DNA from: Fragilariopsis cylindrus CCMP1102
Lineage: Eukaryota; Bacillariophyta; Bacillariophyceae; Bacillariales; Bacillariaceae
Reading direction: 5' to 3'
DNA: 64,000 bases
Assembly: GCA_900095095.1 (NCBI GenBank)
Contig: FMBT01000289.1
Coordinates: 124,001-188,000 of the forward strand
Under the pieces are notes generated by a model, which saw only the letters and a program-made list of their open reading frames with translations, did no database searches and was not told where the DNA came from. Of this stretch, positions 25,093 through 36,668 are shown piece after piece (positions within the stretch are counted from its first letter, which is position 1; each line of letters opens with the position of its first letter). The translations under genes and the position numbers were made by a program.

Positions 25093-27164
25093 TTTTATTT
25101 TTTTTGTTATTTGTTATTGCTGCTATTGAATTGACATGGAGAGTCAGTCACAAAAAAGGAAATAAGAAAAAGCTGATCGCGGTTAGATGATTATAGTGAC
25201 GATTGTATTGTGAACGAATAAATCATATCAATCAATGATGGACGATCCAAAACAAAATTAAATAAATCCTCTCGTATCTCTCTCTCTCTCTCTCTCTTCA
25301 TAAAAAAGGACAACGACGGAACGAACTTCCTCTCGTCACCTATGTCACCGTAACGTTGCCCATCCCCTCCTTCCCTCCCCTCCTTCCTTCAAACTTTCTT
25401 CTTATCTATATATCTGTATCTATCTGACTATCTTTAAGATCCAAAAAAACTAGCTACGGTAGCCCCAAATAATCCACCTTGTGTTTCTCATCTCGTAGTA
25501 TTTTTTGTTTCTCATCCTCCTTCTTCGTCACTCCAAATGCTGTAGGGTGAATTGCATCGCATCGCTCTCCCTCTATCCACCTCTCTCTCTCTCTCTCTCG
25601 TTCTCTCTCTCTCACTCACACAAACACACACACACAGACACGTTTATTTCATCCCTTCTCAGTATCTATGCATACATTACATTCTCCTCACTGGGACGCG
25701 CGGACGATATTCTATACATACCTTTATACTATTACTACTACTATTACTACTCAATTTTATTTGGTTTGGTTTGGATTGTTGTTTGTTGCTACCTTATTAT
25801 ATTATATTACTGTATATAGTAATTTCCGAGAGACGATTTGGCGGCTGATAGATGGATGTTACTATTCAAGTACGGGACAATTTAAGTACTGTTTACTTCT
25901 CACAACTTAACATACACTGTACATGTAACCCTATCTTCGCTCTACTGTAAACATGAAATGAAGTGCAGTATTCACTACTTACTGTATTCAAAGTCGTGCG
26001 TCGTCGTCTTTCTTGCTGATGTTGTTGTTAACAATCAAAGCTAAAAATTCAAATAAATACCGTATATTTTGCCGTTGAGAATGGGAACAATAAATGAACG
26101 TGCATATTTCTGTGTACAGTATTCGGTATGTGTACATTATTCAATATATACCGTATAATATATTGATAAATAATGCACATGAAAATTGTCTCTGAGTCAA
26201 CGACAAAGTCAAAAAATAAATAATGATGAGATGTGTTAAGTTTCGAAAAAAGTTGGAAGTTTAAGTGCATGCTTTTAATAAATTAACCTTGATTGGTTTA
26301 TTTTTAAGGGGAAATGTGTCTATTTTTGAACGCATTGGATCCCGTAATTAAAAGCGAGGCGGGTAGAATATTACCCACCAAAAATAGTTACGGTATAATA
26401 TAGTAGGTCGTACTAGTAGATGTAATATGTGACTTCCGACACTTAACATGTTACTTTAGCAATTAAAATTCCACGAGTAGAATTGTAAAGTTACAACATA
26501 CAAATGACACGAGGTACATACAGAGAGCGAATATTAAATATGTGCCGCGCACTACCGATTTCCGATTTCCGATCAAGCGTGAAACCGAAAAACTAAATAA
26601 TGCCCACAAAATAAATAGCAAATACTACAGGTAGTAAAAGTATGCATCATTCAACTGTGTGCAACTCTCTCTCTCTATCAATAAACAATATTTTTCAAAA
26701 TTTCGAAGGTTTCGTCTAGACTATTATTCTACTGTACACAGAGATTGGTAATCCTGTAACCTTGCTACAAAATTATATGATGCTTGTATGTATTCTGTTT
26801 TACATTATGTGTGTACAGTTCAGTTCAGTTCAGTTCAGTTCAGTTCACCCCTGATTAATTTGGGGGCAGGCTGCAAGCAACAAGACAAAGCTTAGAAAAC
26901 AAGAAGAGAAATACATATATACACACACATACACACACAAACACACATGTACATTGCCTTGACTTGCCTCTCATGTAAGTACAGTAGGTAGGCAGGTATG
27001 TATGTATGTATGTATGTATGTAGATAGGATGAGTGAGTGAGTGAGTGAGTGAGTGGAAATAGATATGTTAAAATAGAAATATCATGTATAGTTTAATTTA
27101 TCCTATATGCAAAGTAGCCGTATGTATTGTATTGTGTATTGTAATGGTGATGTTGTAGCTCTAG
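25093..27164. other. Gene-poor 2-kb region
   Basis: No gene seen. It contains CT-rich and CA-rich tracts (25276-25299, 25580-25636), a CAGTT pentanucleotide run (26816-26847), GTAT (26996-27022) and GAGT (27031-27054) runs. Short plus-strand open stretches near 25505-25910 are made of these tracts and are not credible genes. Confidence 0.5.
26816..26847. repeat. CAGTT pentanucleotide microsatellite
   Basis: About six copies; this is the reverse-complement motif of the GAACT run at 18937. Confidence 0.9.
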
Positions 27165-28250
27165 CTATATGCTGGTGTTGTTGGTGTTGTTGGTGTTATT
27201 ATTATGTACAACTGCATGGATCTTCTTGTTCTTGGTGTTGCACCAATGTCGTCGTCGCCCTCTTATATTCCCCGTGGTAAAATGCAATGAATGTAGCTGT
27301 TGCAGTTGTTCTTTAGTTTCTTGAAAAGGTACAGGTTCAAGTAGTAGAGCGGTATCTGCGCAACTAATGTTGAGGCCCATATCAACATACCGTGAAAGTG
27401 CTGTATTAAAACTTTCATCCCCAAGATTGTTATTATTACTGCTTATTTCCGTTGTGCATACTAGTCGTCGATTTGATTCGTCTTCTTGTCGTTGTTCGTC
27501 GTAGTTGTTATCTGTGTCGTTATCATCAAATGAATCTGTGACGTCATCATCAAATGAAACAAATGTCGGCACTTCGCTGTTTGATTTATCCGGGTCTTGA
27601 TCGTCGTACTCATGATGCTGTTGTTGTCGTCGTTTCATAGATGGGCTGTTACCAGAAGTAGCAGTAGCAGTAGCACTAGCACTAGTACTAGTAGCAGTAG
27701 TAGGAGGCATCGCGATAATAGGAGTACCATCAGCAAATGGCAACTGTAATTGATTTCGTTTCTCATTGAGTTCTTGCCATGCAACTGACATATCTCTAAG
27801 TGCATGCCCTACCTTCTTTCTTATTTCCTTTCCACTCAATTCGATGTATTCTCCTTCTCCTCGTTCTTGTCCTCCATGCTGCTGATACTGCTGATGTGTC
27901 TTTAGAAATCTCATACCAACATCTTTTTTTAATACATTACAAACAAATTTTATCACTTCTGTTTTTTGTGCTTTAGTCTTAGCTGCATCGTATCTTGCAA
28001 TGTTGATACTAATCGATACACGAAATCTACGATTCCCCGCACGATTAAAGACTGTCTTGTCACGACCACAAAGTATGTCGTATGGTCGAATATCGTGTTG
28101 TTTGATAATAGCGGACGACAATGATGAATGCTGATGATGATAATCATGGTGTTTTTTCTGTTTCTCTCCGTCAGCCCTACCAGCAGTCGTCATAGCAGCA
28201 CGATTCGTCGTTTTTAATAGTATGTTCTTGCTCTCGTCGGGCATATGCAT
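27165..28250 (-). CDS. DUF6824 domain protein
   Basis: Intronless, 361 residues. The conserved domain spans about residues 49-160: IRPYDILCGRDKTVFNRAGN, RFRVSISINIARYDAAKTKA, KDVGMRFLK and IELSGKEIRKKVGHALRDMS. This fits DUF6824, a family expanded in diatoms, with its LCGR…GN-x2-FR core and terminal K…ALR helix; here the usual HPGN reads NRAGN. The rest is low-complexity: Thr/Ser/Ala, then Asp/Asn-rich acidic segments and a Gln/His-rich end. No signal peptide, so probably nuclear or cytosolic. Molecular function of the family is unknown to me; a DNA-binding role has been guessed from its basic core. Confidence 0.85.
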   Translation of the reverse strand: MHMPDESKNILLKTTNRAAMTTAGRADGEKQKKHHDYHHQHSSLSSAIIKQHDIRPYDILCGRDKTVFNRAGNRRFRVSISINIARYDAAKTKAQKTEVIKFVCNVLKKDVGMRFLKTHQQYQQHGGQERGEGEYIELSGKEIRKKVGHALRDMSVAWQELNEKRNQLQLPFADGTPIIAMPPTTATSTSASATATATSGNSPSMKRRQQQHHEYDDQDPDKSNSEVPTFVSFDDDVTDSFDDNDTDNNYDEQRQEDESNRRLVCTTEISSNNNNLGDESFNTALSRYVDMGLNISCADTALLLEPVPFQETKEQLQQLHSLHFTTGNIRGRRRHWCNTKNKKIHAVVHNNNTNNTNNTSI

Positions 28251-28489
28251 TTTGACAAATATCTCGTTACCTAACTGGATCGTGTATCTATATGTTTAGT
28301 AGAGTCTGAGGTCTAGCAGTTATAGTAGTTTAGCAGTAGGTATTTTGAATGTTATGAGAGGGTAAAGCATTGATGTATCTAATCTATAGAAGTTTCTTTT
28401 CAAATTCAATCGTGATAAAAATGCATTCCAGTGTGAGAAGAAAATTCATGCGAGCTTAAACGTGTAGAGTTTTACAGTACAAAAAAGGT

Positions 28490-29175
28490 ATGTGACAAAA
28501 GCGAAATTTCACCTTAAGCGAAGAAAACGCTTTGTATTGCAAACGCGCGTGATCAAAGATCTTTTGAAACGACTGACTGATAATTCACATCGCGAAAGGG
28601 AAACTGTCACGGTGAGGTATATTGTTCTTGACACTTTAATTCTATTTTTTAATCGTGTTCCACTTTTCTATCACTTTAAATAAATAAAATAAAATAGATT
28701 AACAAAAAACAAGAACTACATACAGAATAGAATAGGACCATAGAAAGTATTGATGTAATTAGCTAGTAAAAATCAAAAAGTATTTCTGCAGTAGAACCAC
28801 AAATACCGACTACTACCGTACAACTACTTCAAACGTTGTAGAACTTTCGTTCGGAGAAACAAAGGTGAGTGACAAAGCGCGCGCTTTGCTTGCATGAGCG
28901 AAGAAAACTGCATTGCTTGCAACACATCAAGTAACAATCTTAGATCGAAACTTTCACTGTACAACTACTTCAAACGTGAAGAACTTTCGTTCCGAGTGAC
29001 AAAGGGCGCACTTTGCATGAGTGAAGAAAACGGTATTGCTTGCAAACGCCGTGATCAAAGATCCTTTGAAACGATTGATACTTCACATTGCGAGAGTATG
29101 GTACTTTCGCCACCTCCCGAAAGTACTGGCACAATAGCTGAAAGGTCTTTTAAAACGATTGATACTTTCGACACG
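28490..29175 (+). repeat. Degenerate interspersed tandem repeats
   Basis: A unit containing GTGACAAA…GCGAAGAAAA(C)…TTGCAAACGC and GTGATCAAAGATC(C/T)TTTGAAACGA occurs near 28491-28613 and 28995-29092, with partial copies near 28868-28925 and 29137-29175. A second motif, GTACAACTACTTCAAACGT followed by GAACTTTCGTTC, occurs at 28818 and 28958. Copies differ by indels, so the open frames through them (for example 28894-29190) are not conserved. Confidence 0.7.
28629..28820 (+). repeat. Dispersed ~190-bp repeat, copy A
   Basis: Shares GACACTTTAATTC, AATCGTGTTC, AACTACAT, TAGCTAGTAAAAATCAAA and GTAGAACCACAAATACCGAC in the same order and spacing with 35438-35635. Part of the motif (CTGCAGTAGAACCACAAATA) also occurs inverted at the left end of the foldback element at 34421. 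Confidence 0.75.
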
Positions 29176-30262
29176 TCGAACTGTGTCTAAAAACTGACCA
29201 AAGACAGACAAGAAGAAGCAAGGTGGTAATGATAAATACTTCTCAGGTTCTATAGGTTCTATAGTGCGCAATACCAAAATAAAGCTAATCAATAGTAGTG
29301 CCTTAAAAAAAGGCACAATCATGCTCTTGACACATGCGAATGAACAGAAGCTTTACGACTAAAAGGTAGGTGCAATGAAGGATTGCTCACTAACCATCTT
29401 CTCTCAGGGTTATGTGTATATCTTCATTCGGATTGCTTCCGCTGGTTCTGTTCTTGGTCGGTCGATTAGTTGTTTACTTGGTGGTGTAGTTGCTTGTGAT
29501 TCCTACTGAGGTAGCATCCTTAAAGGTCAAGGCATATCTTGTTAGTGATCCAAATAACGTCTCTTTAGTCATCCTATCATGATATTGTATTGTATGAAAG
29601 AGTTATCAAAGGCAAACAGATACATCACTATGGAGTAGGGGCAAAGCGAAGAAGCTTGTAGATCAACATTTGGGTAAACTAATCATCAATACTGGGAGAA
29701 GAGTGGCATTTTTACCTGCATGTACAGGAGATGAGAGCCGCATGCTACAGAGAGATTGTCCTTGATTTATAAGCTTGCACTACCATTCCTAGTGTAATAC
29801 GTCCAGCTAAAGATTTGGGGTCTTTGCTTGTTGGTGGATCAACTCATTTAGTCATATAGGAATGAATATGAAACGCTATACAGTACGAGCAACCTAAGGC
29901 ACCCAAGTTTATAGCAATGAAAGCTCTACTATGCAGAATTTAATACTATCAGATATTGGATATTATTATTATATTTATTGGTGTTATAACTAAGTGAATT
30001 GATCATATCTTATCATCTCATATCAAGCTAATAAGTAGCAGCAAGCACACTATACCCCCTCAGTATTTTTTCTTTTGTCGTAGAGATCATGTTCTGGTAT
30101 TATACAGTGTCGAACCGAGAAAGTAGTAGTGTCTCTATTAATATATGGAAGCGAGTAGAGTAGAGTTGTATAAGCGGACGTTGTACATCAGCCAGCCGCC
30201 CATGACCAATAATGCTCTGCGTCTGCTTCTGCTGATTTACTATTTTTATTACTATCTACTAT

Positions 30263-30419
30263 TTATACACGAACATTGTCTAACTTTACTCTGACAATTG
30301 TATTTGTTGATAATTGAATATCATACCTACCACTAACACTAACATTACCAGATGTTGTTGTTCCACCTTCGAAGTATTCAATAAATTCTATGACGGTACC
30401 CCATTGTCCATTCAATTGC

Positions 30420-30450
<31 letters not shown>

Positions 30451-31807
30451 CGTTTGATTGTGATTGTGATTGTGATTGTTGTTTTTGCTGTTCCATCTCA
30501 GTAACAACTTGTACTACTGTACCCTTTAAGTAAACTATATTTGATGGCTTTAAACTAATAGCCGTACTATTATCACCATTTGCGTTTGCGTTTGCATTTA
30601 CATTTGCATTTGCATTTGTATCTGTAGTAATATTAATATAATATCTTTGTTTATTATTATCCCATCCTTGTATTTTTCCATGCCGACCATTCAAATGTAA
30701 ATTTGTTTCACTTTGTATACCATAAATTAAAACTTTTAAATTCATTTGTAATATATTTACTGGTTTTACTTTCAATATCGACGATGACGTAGATGACGAC
30801 TTGTCGTTGTTCTCATTACTATCCTCGTGACTGTGATTGTGACTGTGATTGTGGTGAATAAAAACTGTATATCGTCCACTACCGCAATTGTCATTATTAT
30901 CGTTATTATCATCATACTGTAAGATTTCACCATGATTGCCATTCAATTCTGATTTATTGATAAGACCCTTTAAAATAATGTTTGTACCTACTGGAAGTAT
31001 CCCATACCTATCATGTTTTACTTTATTGGAGGATGTTTGAAGACTACGATAATGAATTCGTGTTCGTTCTAAGAATGACGATCCTTGATTATTTCCTCCT
31101 CCTCTGGATAATGGCGTAGTCTGCGTTTCCGATCCGTGTTTTCGTTTCTTACTATTCTTGTTCTTTTTATCATTCTTGTTTCTACTCTTATAGTATGACG
31201 CAGCACCAGCTGCAGCAGATGATGATGATGGTAATGATGATGAAAGTAGTCTTGATATTAATTCTTGCTTTTTGCCAGAAACATTCATTCCACGTAGTTT
31301 GAGTTTCTTTTTGAGTTGTAGAATTGTGAATTCTTTCAATGACGATTTATTGTCTAAGTTGAAATCGAAATGTTCTTCTTCTTTATCAGAATATTCGCTT
31401 CCTTCTTCATCAGTATCAATATCAATATCAATATCGTCATCCTCGGTTATATCGTCGTCGTCGTGAAACAATATGTTGAAGGAATCGTCACCGTCATCGT
31501 CTTCATTAGAATCGTCGTCGTCGTCGTCGTCGTCATCGTCGTCGTCGTCCCATCGCGATTCATCATAGTATTTGATACTACTGTCATTGTCATTGTCATT
31601 GTCATTGTCATTCTTATTGTCATTGTCATTGGCATTGTCATTGGCATTGTCGTTAGGCTGACGTGTTGTTTTATATTTATAATTAGCAGGACGTATACTA
31701 CCAAGAATAATTCGTATCAAATCAGATGGAATTTCAAGCGGCACATCTTTTTTGTTGTTGATAGTCGACATATTAAGTACTCGTATATAGTCTGCTGTAT
31801 TTAACAC
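30263..31807 (-). CDS. SAP-domain protein with acidic N-terminus and three SH3-like repeats
   Basis: Intronless, 514 residues (or 502 if Met13, MSTINNKKD, is used). Residues ~50-150 are Asn/Asp-rich and strongly acidic. A SAP motif follows at ~156-190 (LKEFTILQLKKKLKLRGMNV…KKQELISRLL), a helix-extended-helix that binds DNA or RNA. Then a basic stretch (KNKNSKKRKHG) that could be an NLS. The C-terminal 250 residues hold three repeats of a V-x-(I/L)-x-G…(E/H/Q)LNG-x2-G-x-(I/V)…RY-x-(V/I) pattern: ELNGNHGEILQYD…GRYTVFI, HLNGRHGKIQGWD…QRYYINI, QLNGQWGTVIEF…GRYDIQL, each followed by a (L/V)K-(V/P/L)-x-N-(I/V) strand. This pattern is common in stramenopile proteins and resembles small SH3/KOW-like barrels. 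A chromatin or RNA-linked role is inferred. Confidence 0.8.
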
Positions 31808-32557
31808 GATATTTAGTATTCATTTCCAATAATTTAAAGTAATATTAGAAAAAAACTTTCAATTCAAATTCAAACTCAAATACACTCACACGGAACCATA
31901 ATATTTTGATCGTAGCGTTCTTTCCATTATTTTTATCCTTACCTTGCTTACTTCTGTGTAGTATATCAATCGTTAGAAGAGTATGGCTGACATATACGCT
32001 ATTACTGCGTTCGGTGCCTCTTCTTGTTCTTCTTAATGGAAATGAGCTTTATCTGTTTATTGTAAGCTAAGCTAAGCTAAACGGCGTTGGCTTTGCTTTT
32101 TTCTTCATTTTGCTTCTTCTTGAAACTTGTATATTGTAGTATTTTTGGTTTGGTCAGGGGACCTCTGGATATTTATAATTTTTTGTCATCGTATTTCTTC
32201 TTTTGTTGATGAATGAGTGAGGACGAGGACGCGGAATTCTGATTATTTGCGCCTTCATTACTTGTTATTTACAGATCTGATAGCTGATTACATCGGTACT
32301 TTCTATGGTCCTATTGTAGGGAAATCATCACTACTTACTGCAATAAAATATAATAGTCCTACTGCACGTCATCAACAATAGCAGTACGGTACGGTATGAT
32401 ATGGTATGGTATGGAAAACAATAGAAATTGGAAAATTATAGCAAAACGATATACAAAAGATAAATAAATCCATCAATTTTTTCTTAAAGATAAATTTTAT
32501 ACATGTATGTGTATCAAAATATATATAGATATTCAATCGATTTTTTATATGTATGGA

Positions 32558-32624
<67 letters not shown>
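31808..32624. other. Intergenic with repeats
   Basis: Contains the segment 32157-32300, which resembles 35957-36065 (GACGCGGAATT…GCGCCTTCATTA…GATCTGAT), and a CT run followed by an ATT run (32564-32596, 32597-32628) that abuts the stop codon of the next gene. No gene seen. Confidence 0.5.

Positions 32625-32628
<4 letters not shown>
32564..32628. repeat. CT run followed by ATT run
   Basis: Sixteen or so CT units followed by about ten ATT units, ending at the stop codon of the dirigent-like gene. Confidence 0.9.
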
Positions 32629-34026
32629 GGTGCAACAGGGAGAGGCATGTTTGCATTGACAGAGATACTTTGAACGATCAAGCCAAGCCTGATCCCAGTT
32701 TCCACTTGTAAACGGCGGTCCCCGCTATCATCAATTGGACGACGAACCTCTTCTTCCTTATCTTTTTCTTGAGAAAGATGACGTAAATCTTTAACCAAAA
32801 GAGTTTGACCAGTTGTACCACAGATTGTTGCTATATCCACAGTTCCTTCGATCCCTTCAAAGCTTTAGTAAGGAAAATGGAATGAAATATAATAGAATTA
32901 AAAAGCAACATTTTATATCAGTGAAATGGTATGATATAATGCATTTTTTTCCATCAGAATATTACACTTTGAACTGTACATACCTTCCTGTACCTCCAAT
33001 AATTGTGGCAGGAAATGGTGGTGGAAGAGAAGGTTCAGCTTCCTTCACCACAAAGTTATTCAGAAATGCCCCTAACGGCTGGTCAAGATTGAAGACAAAT
33101 GAAGTGCCAGCATAAAATGCAATGCAATTAAAGCCACCACCACCTAAACAGATGTTTAATTTGCACGAATGTGATGACACTGAGGGTATAGTACTAAAAG
33201 AAAGATCAACTAAAATTGAAGTTGCAACACATAGTCCATGGTAGAAGAATGCTGAATCACCGGGTGGTATTGGTTGTTTTGGTTGGCGGCCACCAGCAAA
33301 TCTATACACACAAAAAAAAAATGTTTTCAAAAGAAGTACATAATAAAAGCAAAGAAGATGAGTTGCGATGCAAAAGAAGGCCTAGAATATATTGCAAATT
33401 ATTGCAAAATAACTTACGGAAAATCACCAATTGCATCTAAGGCGTCCTGTTTAGAACCATCAAAAAACTCAATGACTTCATCCGTTAAATCATTCTCCTC
33501 AACACCATTAAATTTATTAACAATTGCAATATCAGCAGGATCATAAATTTTCCCTTCAAGTATAACGAACGAACGAATGAACGAACAAACAAGCAAACAA
33601 GCAAAGTGAGTAATTAAATATTGACATCCGCTATATTCATATGAAACTTGCACTTGCACTCTCTTTCATGCATGTAGACACACACATTATGCAAATATAT
33701 TTAAATTACTTACCATTTAGAATGGTAGAGGAACCTTGTAACTCAAATAAACCACCCTCAGGATTAAAAACTCCCTCAAAAATGCCTCCACCATTTGGGA
33801 AAAGGCTTACAAAGTTATCGGGTTCAATAATAGCAATATAGTTACGACGAAAGTCATAACCCTTTGACAAGGATGATGCCAACATTCTCTCATTGTTGCA
33901 GCCACCTGCCATAGTAGCAGTAGCAGTATCATCACCCATACCTCCTTTTTTACACAGAACAGAAGGAACATAACAATACGAGGTATGTGCCAAGATGATG
34001 AACTTTACGGCTGTTGAGAGTCTCAT
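32625..34026 (-). CDS. Secreted dirigent/AOC-like protein, four-exon paralogue of the 601-1572 gene
   Basis: Exons 34026-33714, 33553-33418, 33301-32984 and 32862-32625 sum to 1,005 nt (334 residues); introns are 160, 116 and 121 bp. A signal peptide is likely (TAVKFIILAHTSYCYV). The mature protein parallels the first gene: IYDPADIAIVNKF versus IYDPADVQIVDRL, GLCVATS versus GECVATQ, CLGGGGFNCIAFYAGTSFVF versus CLGGGGYNCLAIYAGSKFVF, IIGGTG-S-FEGIEGTVDIATI versus IIGGTG-L-FVGAVGYVDVTTI, and the shared end PLPVAP. The GGTG turn lies across the last intron. Fold and role are inferred as for the first copy. The two genes lie on opposite strands, 31 kb apart. Confidence 0.85.
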
Positions 34027-34375
34027 GATTGATGATGATGATTGAATTTTTGTCGTCTATAGTAGTTGCGTTTGTTGTGTCAAGATATTGTGATACAGTA
34101 GAGTACACGTGTATCGCAGTTCGTATTGTTACGATATGAAACAAGTTAAGATGTTATTTTTGTAAATTTTTGTATGATAACGTTACTACAGTACGTAGCA
34201 GTTTGTGTGAGAGTTAAAGCGAAGTAAAAACATAGCAAGAACGTTTATTTGCATGTACAGTACAGTAACAATGCTTTTGATCGCGTATGACCTATGTCGT
34301 CGCTCGGAGTATCTAAAAATATCCAAAAAAGTGTCAAGAGGGCAATAATGTAATAGTAGCCAAAGGAGATCTACG

Positions 34376-34432
34376 TATGGTACTTCTTCACTTGCGACGA
34401 ACGCAGTGAGGAGCAAGTGAAGAAGTTCCATA
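34376..34432. repeat. 20-bp inverted repeat (hairpin)
   Basis: Arms 34376-34395 and 34413-34432 (TATGGTACTTCTTCACTTGC and its complement) pair with a single mismatch around a 17-nt loop. The right arm overlaps the left end of the foldback element. Confidence 0.85.
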
Positions 34433-35967
34433 GTAGTCAGTATTTGTGGTTCTACTGCAGAAGTACGATTTTATTTAAGGTAGAAACATAATTGGGGATT
34501 TTCAAATCACACTTATAATTCCTACATTTTTTAAGCTTGATGTTGATTTGGGCTTCTCTGTTCCATTGGGGACTTTCAATTCCTACATATATTTTGACAT
34601 CACGTGTCATCATAATAATATGAATTCGATAGTAAAAAGGCATATTAATTTCTTTAAGACAAACCCCAACATAAATCGTACTGTAGGCTTGTGATGTGTT
34701 CGAACCATCACACATCATCACTCATCATCATCTCATAATTTCATTTTTCTTTCTTTGATATGCAACTTCTTTGTAAGCAATTACAAAATTGACGACTGAC
34801 CATGGCGATATATTGACTCAAAAAGTTTTTACTACAAGATACTGTGAGCGGTATCTCTTCACCGCGAGCTCTGATTCTCTTTCCTATGAGATGATTGTGA
34901 TATAAACGAGCGAGAGACGACGGTCGATGACAACGGTCGATGACAATGGTGGACGATGACAATGGTGGACGATGACGATGGATATCGATGGATTGCGATG
35001 AATGGTGATGGATGACAATTGCATGATGATACTATTGCTGAAAATGTATCATCAATAACGATACAATCAGTGTTAGATAATAAGACAAGAAGAAACAACA
35101 ACAACATCATGTTCGTCATTGTCGTCGTTGCTGGATTATGAATACAATTATTGCATCATTGTTGACGTTGATGATCATGATGCTGGTCGCATCATGATAA
35201 TAATAATATTGACGAGAGAGAGAGAGAAAATATCTGTAAGAATACAAAACCATCGTTGCATGCTTTTTAATTTCCAAAATCATGATCATTCTAACTAGCG
35301 TTTGTTATTTTTTCTTTTAAAAATTTACCCCGCTGTATGCTGATTCATTCGATTCCGAAATACGGTATTTTGACTTCGTGATTTTGAATCGCCCCTTCTT
35401 GATGGCTATTGTTCTTTATCATTTTGTTGACACTTTAATTCCTATTTTTCAATCGTGTTCAACTTCTTCCGGCATATATCTCATTTATCTTACATAACAA
35501 AAATAAAATAAATGAACCAAAAAACAAAAACTACATAAATAATCATTAATAAATATCAATGTTAAAGTACCAAAGTAACTAGCTAGTAAAAATCAAACAG
35601 TACTTCTGGAGTAGAACCACAAATACCGACTACTGTAGTACTGTACTAGCAACCAAAAATAAAGAACAATACGGATTCACTTTGGAAACAAAAGAACAAT
35701 CATGTCATGTCGATGTCGATGTCGATTTTACGATTGGGTGTCATGGTTGTCACTGAAAATCCACAATGGAACACAAAGGACCGAACTGGCAATCAAGCTT
35801 TCAAATTGTAGAAATTATAGGTGTAATTTGAATTATTGGTAAATCCCCAATGGAACACTCTCTGGTCGTAAACTATTGTGGTTCACATTTATTTCTAATT
35901 GTGTTTCTACCTTAAGTAAAATCGTGTTTCTGCAGTAGAGCAAAAAATACGACTATGGGACTTCTGG
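34421..35967. mobile_element. Foldback / MITE-like element with ~200-bp imperfect terminal inverted repeats
   Basis: The left end (AGAAG(T/C)(T/C)CCATAGT, CTACTGCAGAA, ACGATTTTA-x-TTAAGGTAGAAACA, then TTGGGGATTT, CTACA, AAGCTTGAT and GTTCCATT) reappears in reverse complement at the right end in the same order, down to about 35745. The interior has no transposase-like open frame, so it is non-autonomous. Approximate identity of the arms by eye is moderate, suggesting an old insertion. No clean target duplication could be settled by eye. Confidence 0.65.
35438..35635 (+). repeat. Dispersed ~190-bp repeat, copy B
   Basis: Homologous to 28629-28820 in the same orientation; lies inside the foldback-like element. 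Confidence 0.75.
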
Positions 35968-36624
35968 GTATTTAGTGTTTTGTCATTAGTTGAGTTTACG
36001 ACGACGACGCGGAATTTTTATTTTCCGCGCCTTCATTATTTTTTGTGATTGATCTGATCTTATCATTAAAAACTATATCATCAGAACGATCAACGCCAAT
36101 CAATACTTAACTTGTATGACAAACCGTATCGGCATGTGTGCGTTGGGGAATAGTCACGTATACAAAATGAATAAATTATTTAGTTAACTCCGTTCCAACT
36201 GTGTTGATAATGGCTGAACATTGTTTTGTCCGTCCAGACTATTAGTAGAGTGACTAGACTGCATGAGATATTTATTCCAAGTTAAAAGTTTTGTTACGCA
36301 ATAAGATGACGAGTCGATGATTGATTCGAGGATTCGTCAAGATGGGTGAATGACAGGCAAGTAAATTGACTGTACATAACACATACAATTGTGGATTTTT
36401 CAATTCCTTCTTTTTTAAATAATATAATAATCGGAGACGGGAGGAGAAGATTTTTGCTCTTGCCCATTTATTCACTTCGCGGGGATAGACATGAATAATA
36501 GTACTTGCAGCACGGTTTTTTGAGCTTTTAATTGTACATAGCATAACACATACGTGTCGCCATACAGGGCCTTCCGGCACTGTAAATATCGTGGGGGTTG
36601 GTTGAAACCTTTAATTTATTTATT

Positions 36625-36668
36625 TTGAAAAGCGGGTATGCTCAGCGTGGAGCATACCCGCTTTTCAA
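36625..36668. repeat. Perfect 19-bp stem-loop
   Basis: Arms 36625-36643 (TTGAAAAGCGGGTATGCTC) and 36650-36668 are exact reverse complements around the 6-nt loop AGCGTG. The stem is much more GC-rich than its surroundings. It lies about 340 bp before the next plus-strand gene. Confidence 0.95.

Larger units (their letters stand above)
28251..30262. other. 2-kb gene-poor region with degenerate repeats
   Basis: Holds the repeats listed at 28490-29175 and 28629-28820. From about 29200 to 30230 nothing recognisable was found: no long open frame, no splice-linked coding pattern, no terminal repeats. Confidence 0.45.

Noticed and set aside
25505-25910. Three overlapping plus-strand open frames
   Set aside because: They are composed of CT, CA and ACT microsatellite text.
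28894-29190. Plus-strand open frame with repeated MSEENxIAC and RSFxTIDT segments
   Set aside because: It is built from degenerate tandem repeats whose copies differ by indels and read in different frames, so coding conservation is absent.
29200-30230. Region considered as a decayed mobile element
   Set aside because: No terminal repeats, no recognisable domain and no long frame; nothing supports the idea beyond its lack of genes.
34186-34431. 81-codon minus-strand frame with hydrophobic start
   Set aside because: Its 5' end lies in a hairpin and overlaps the foldback terminus; composition is not coding-like.
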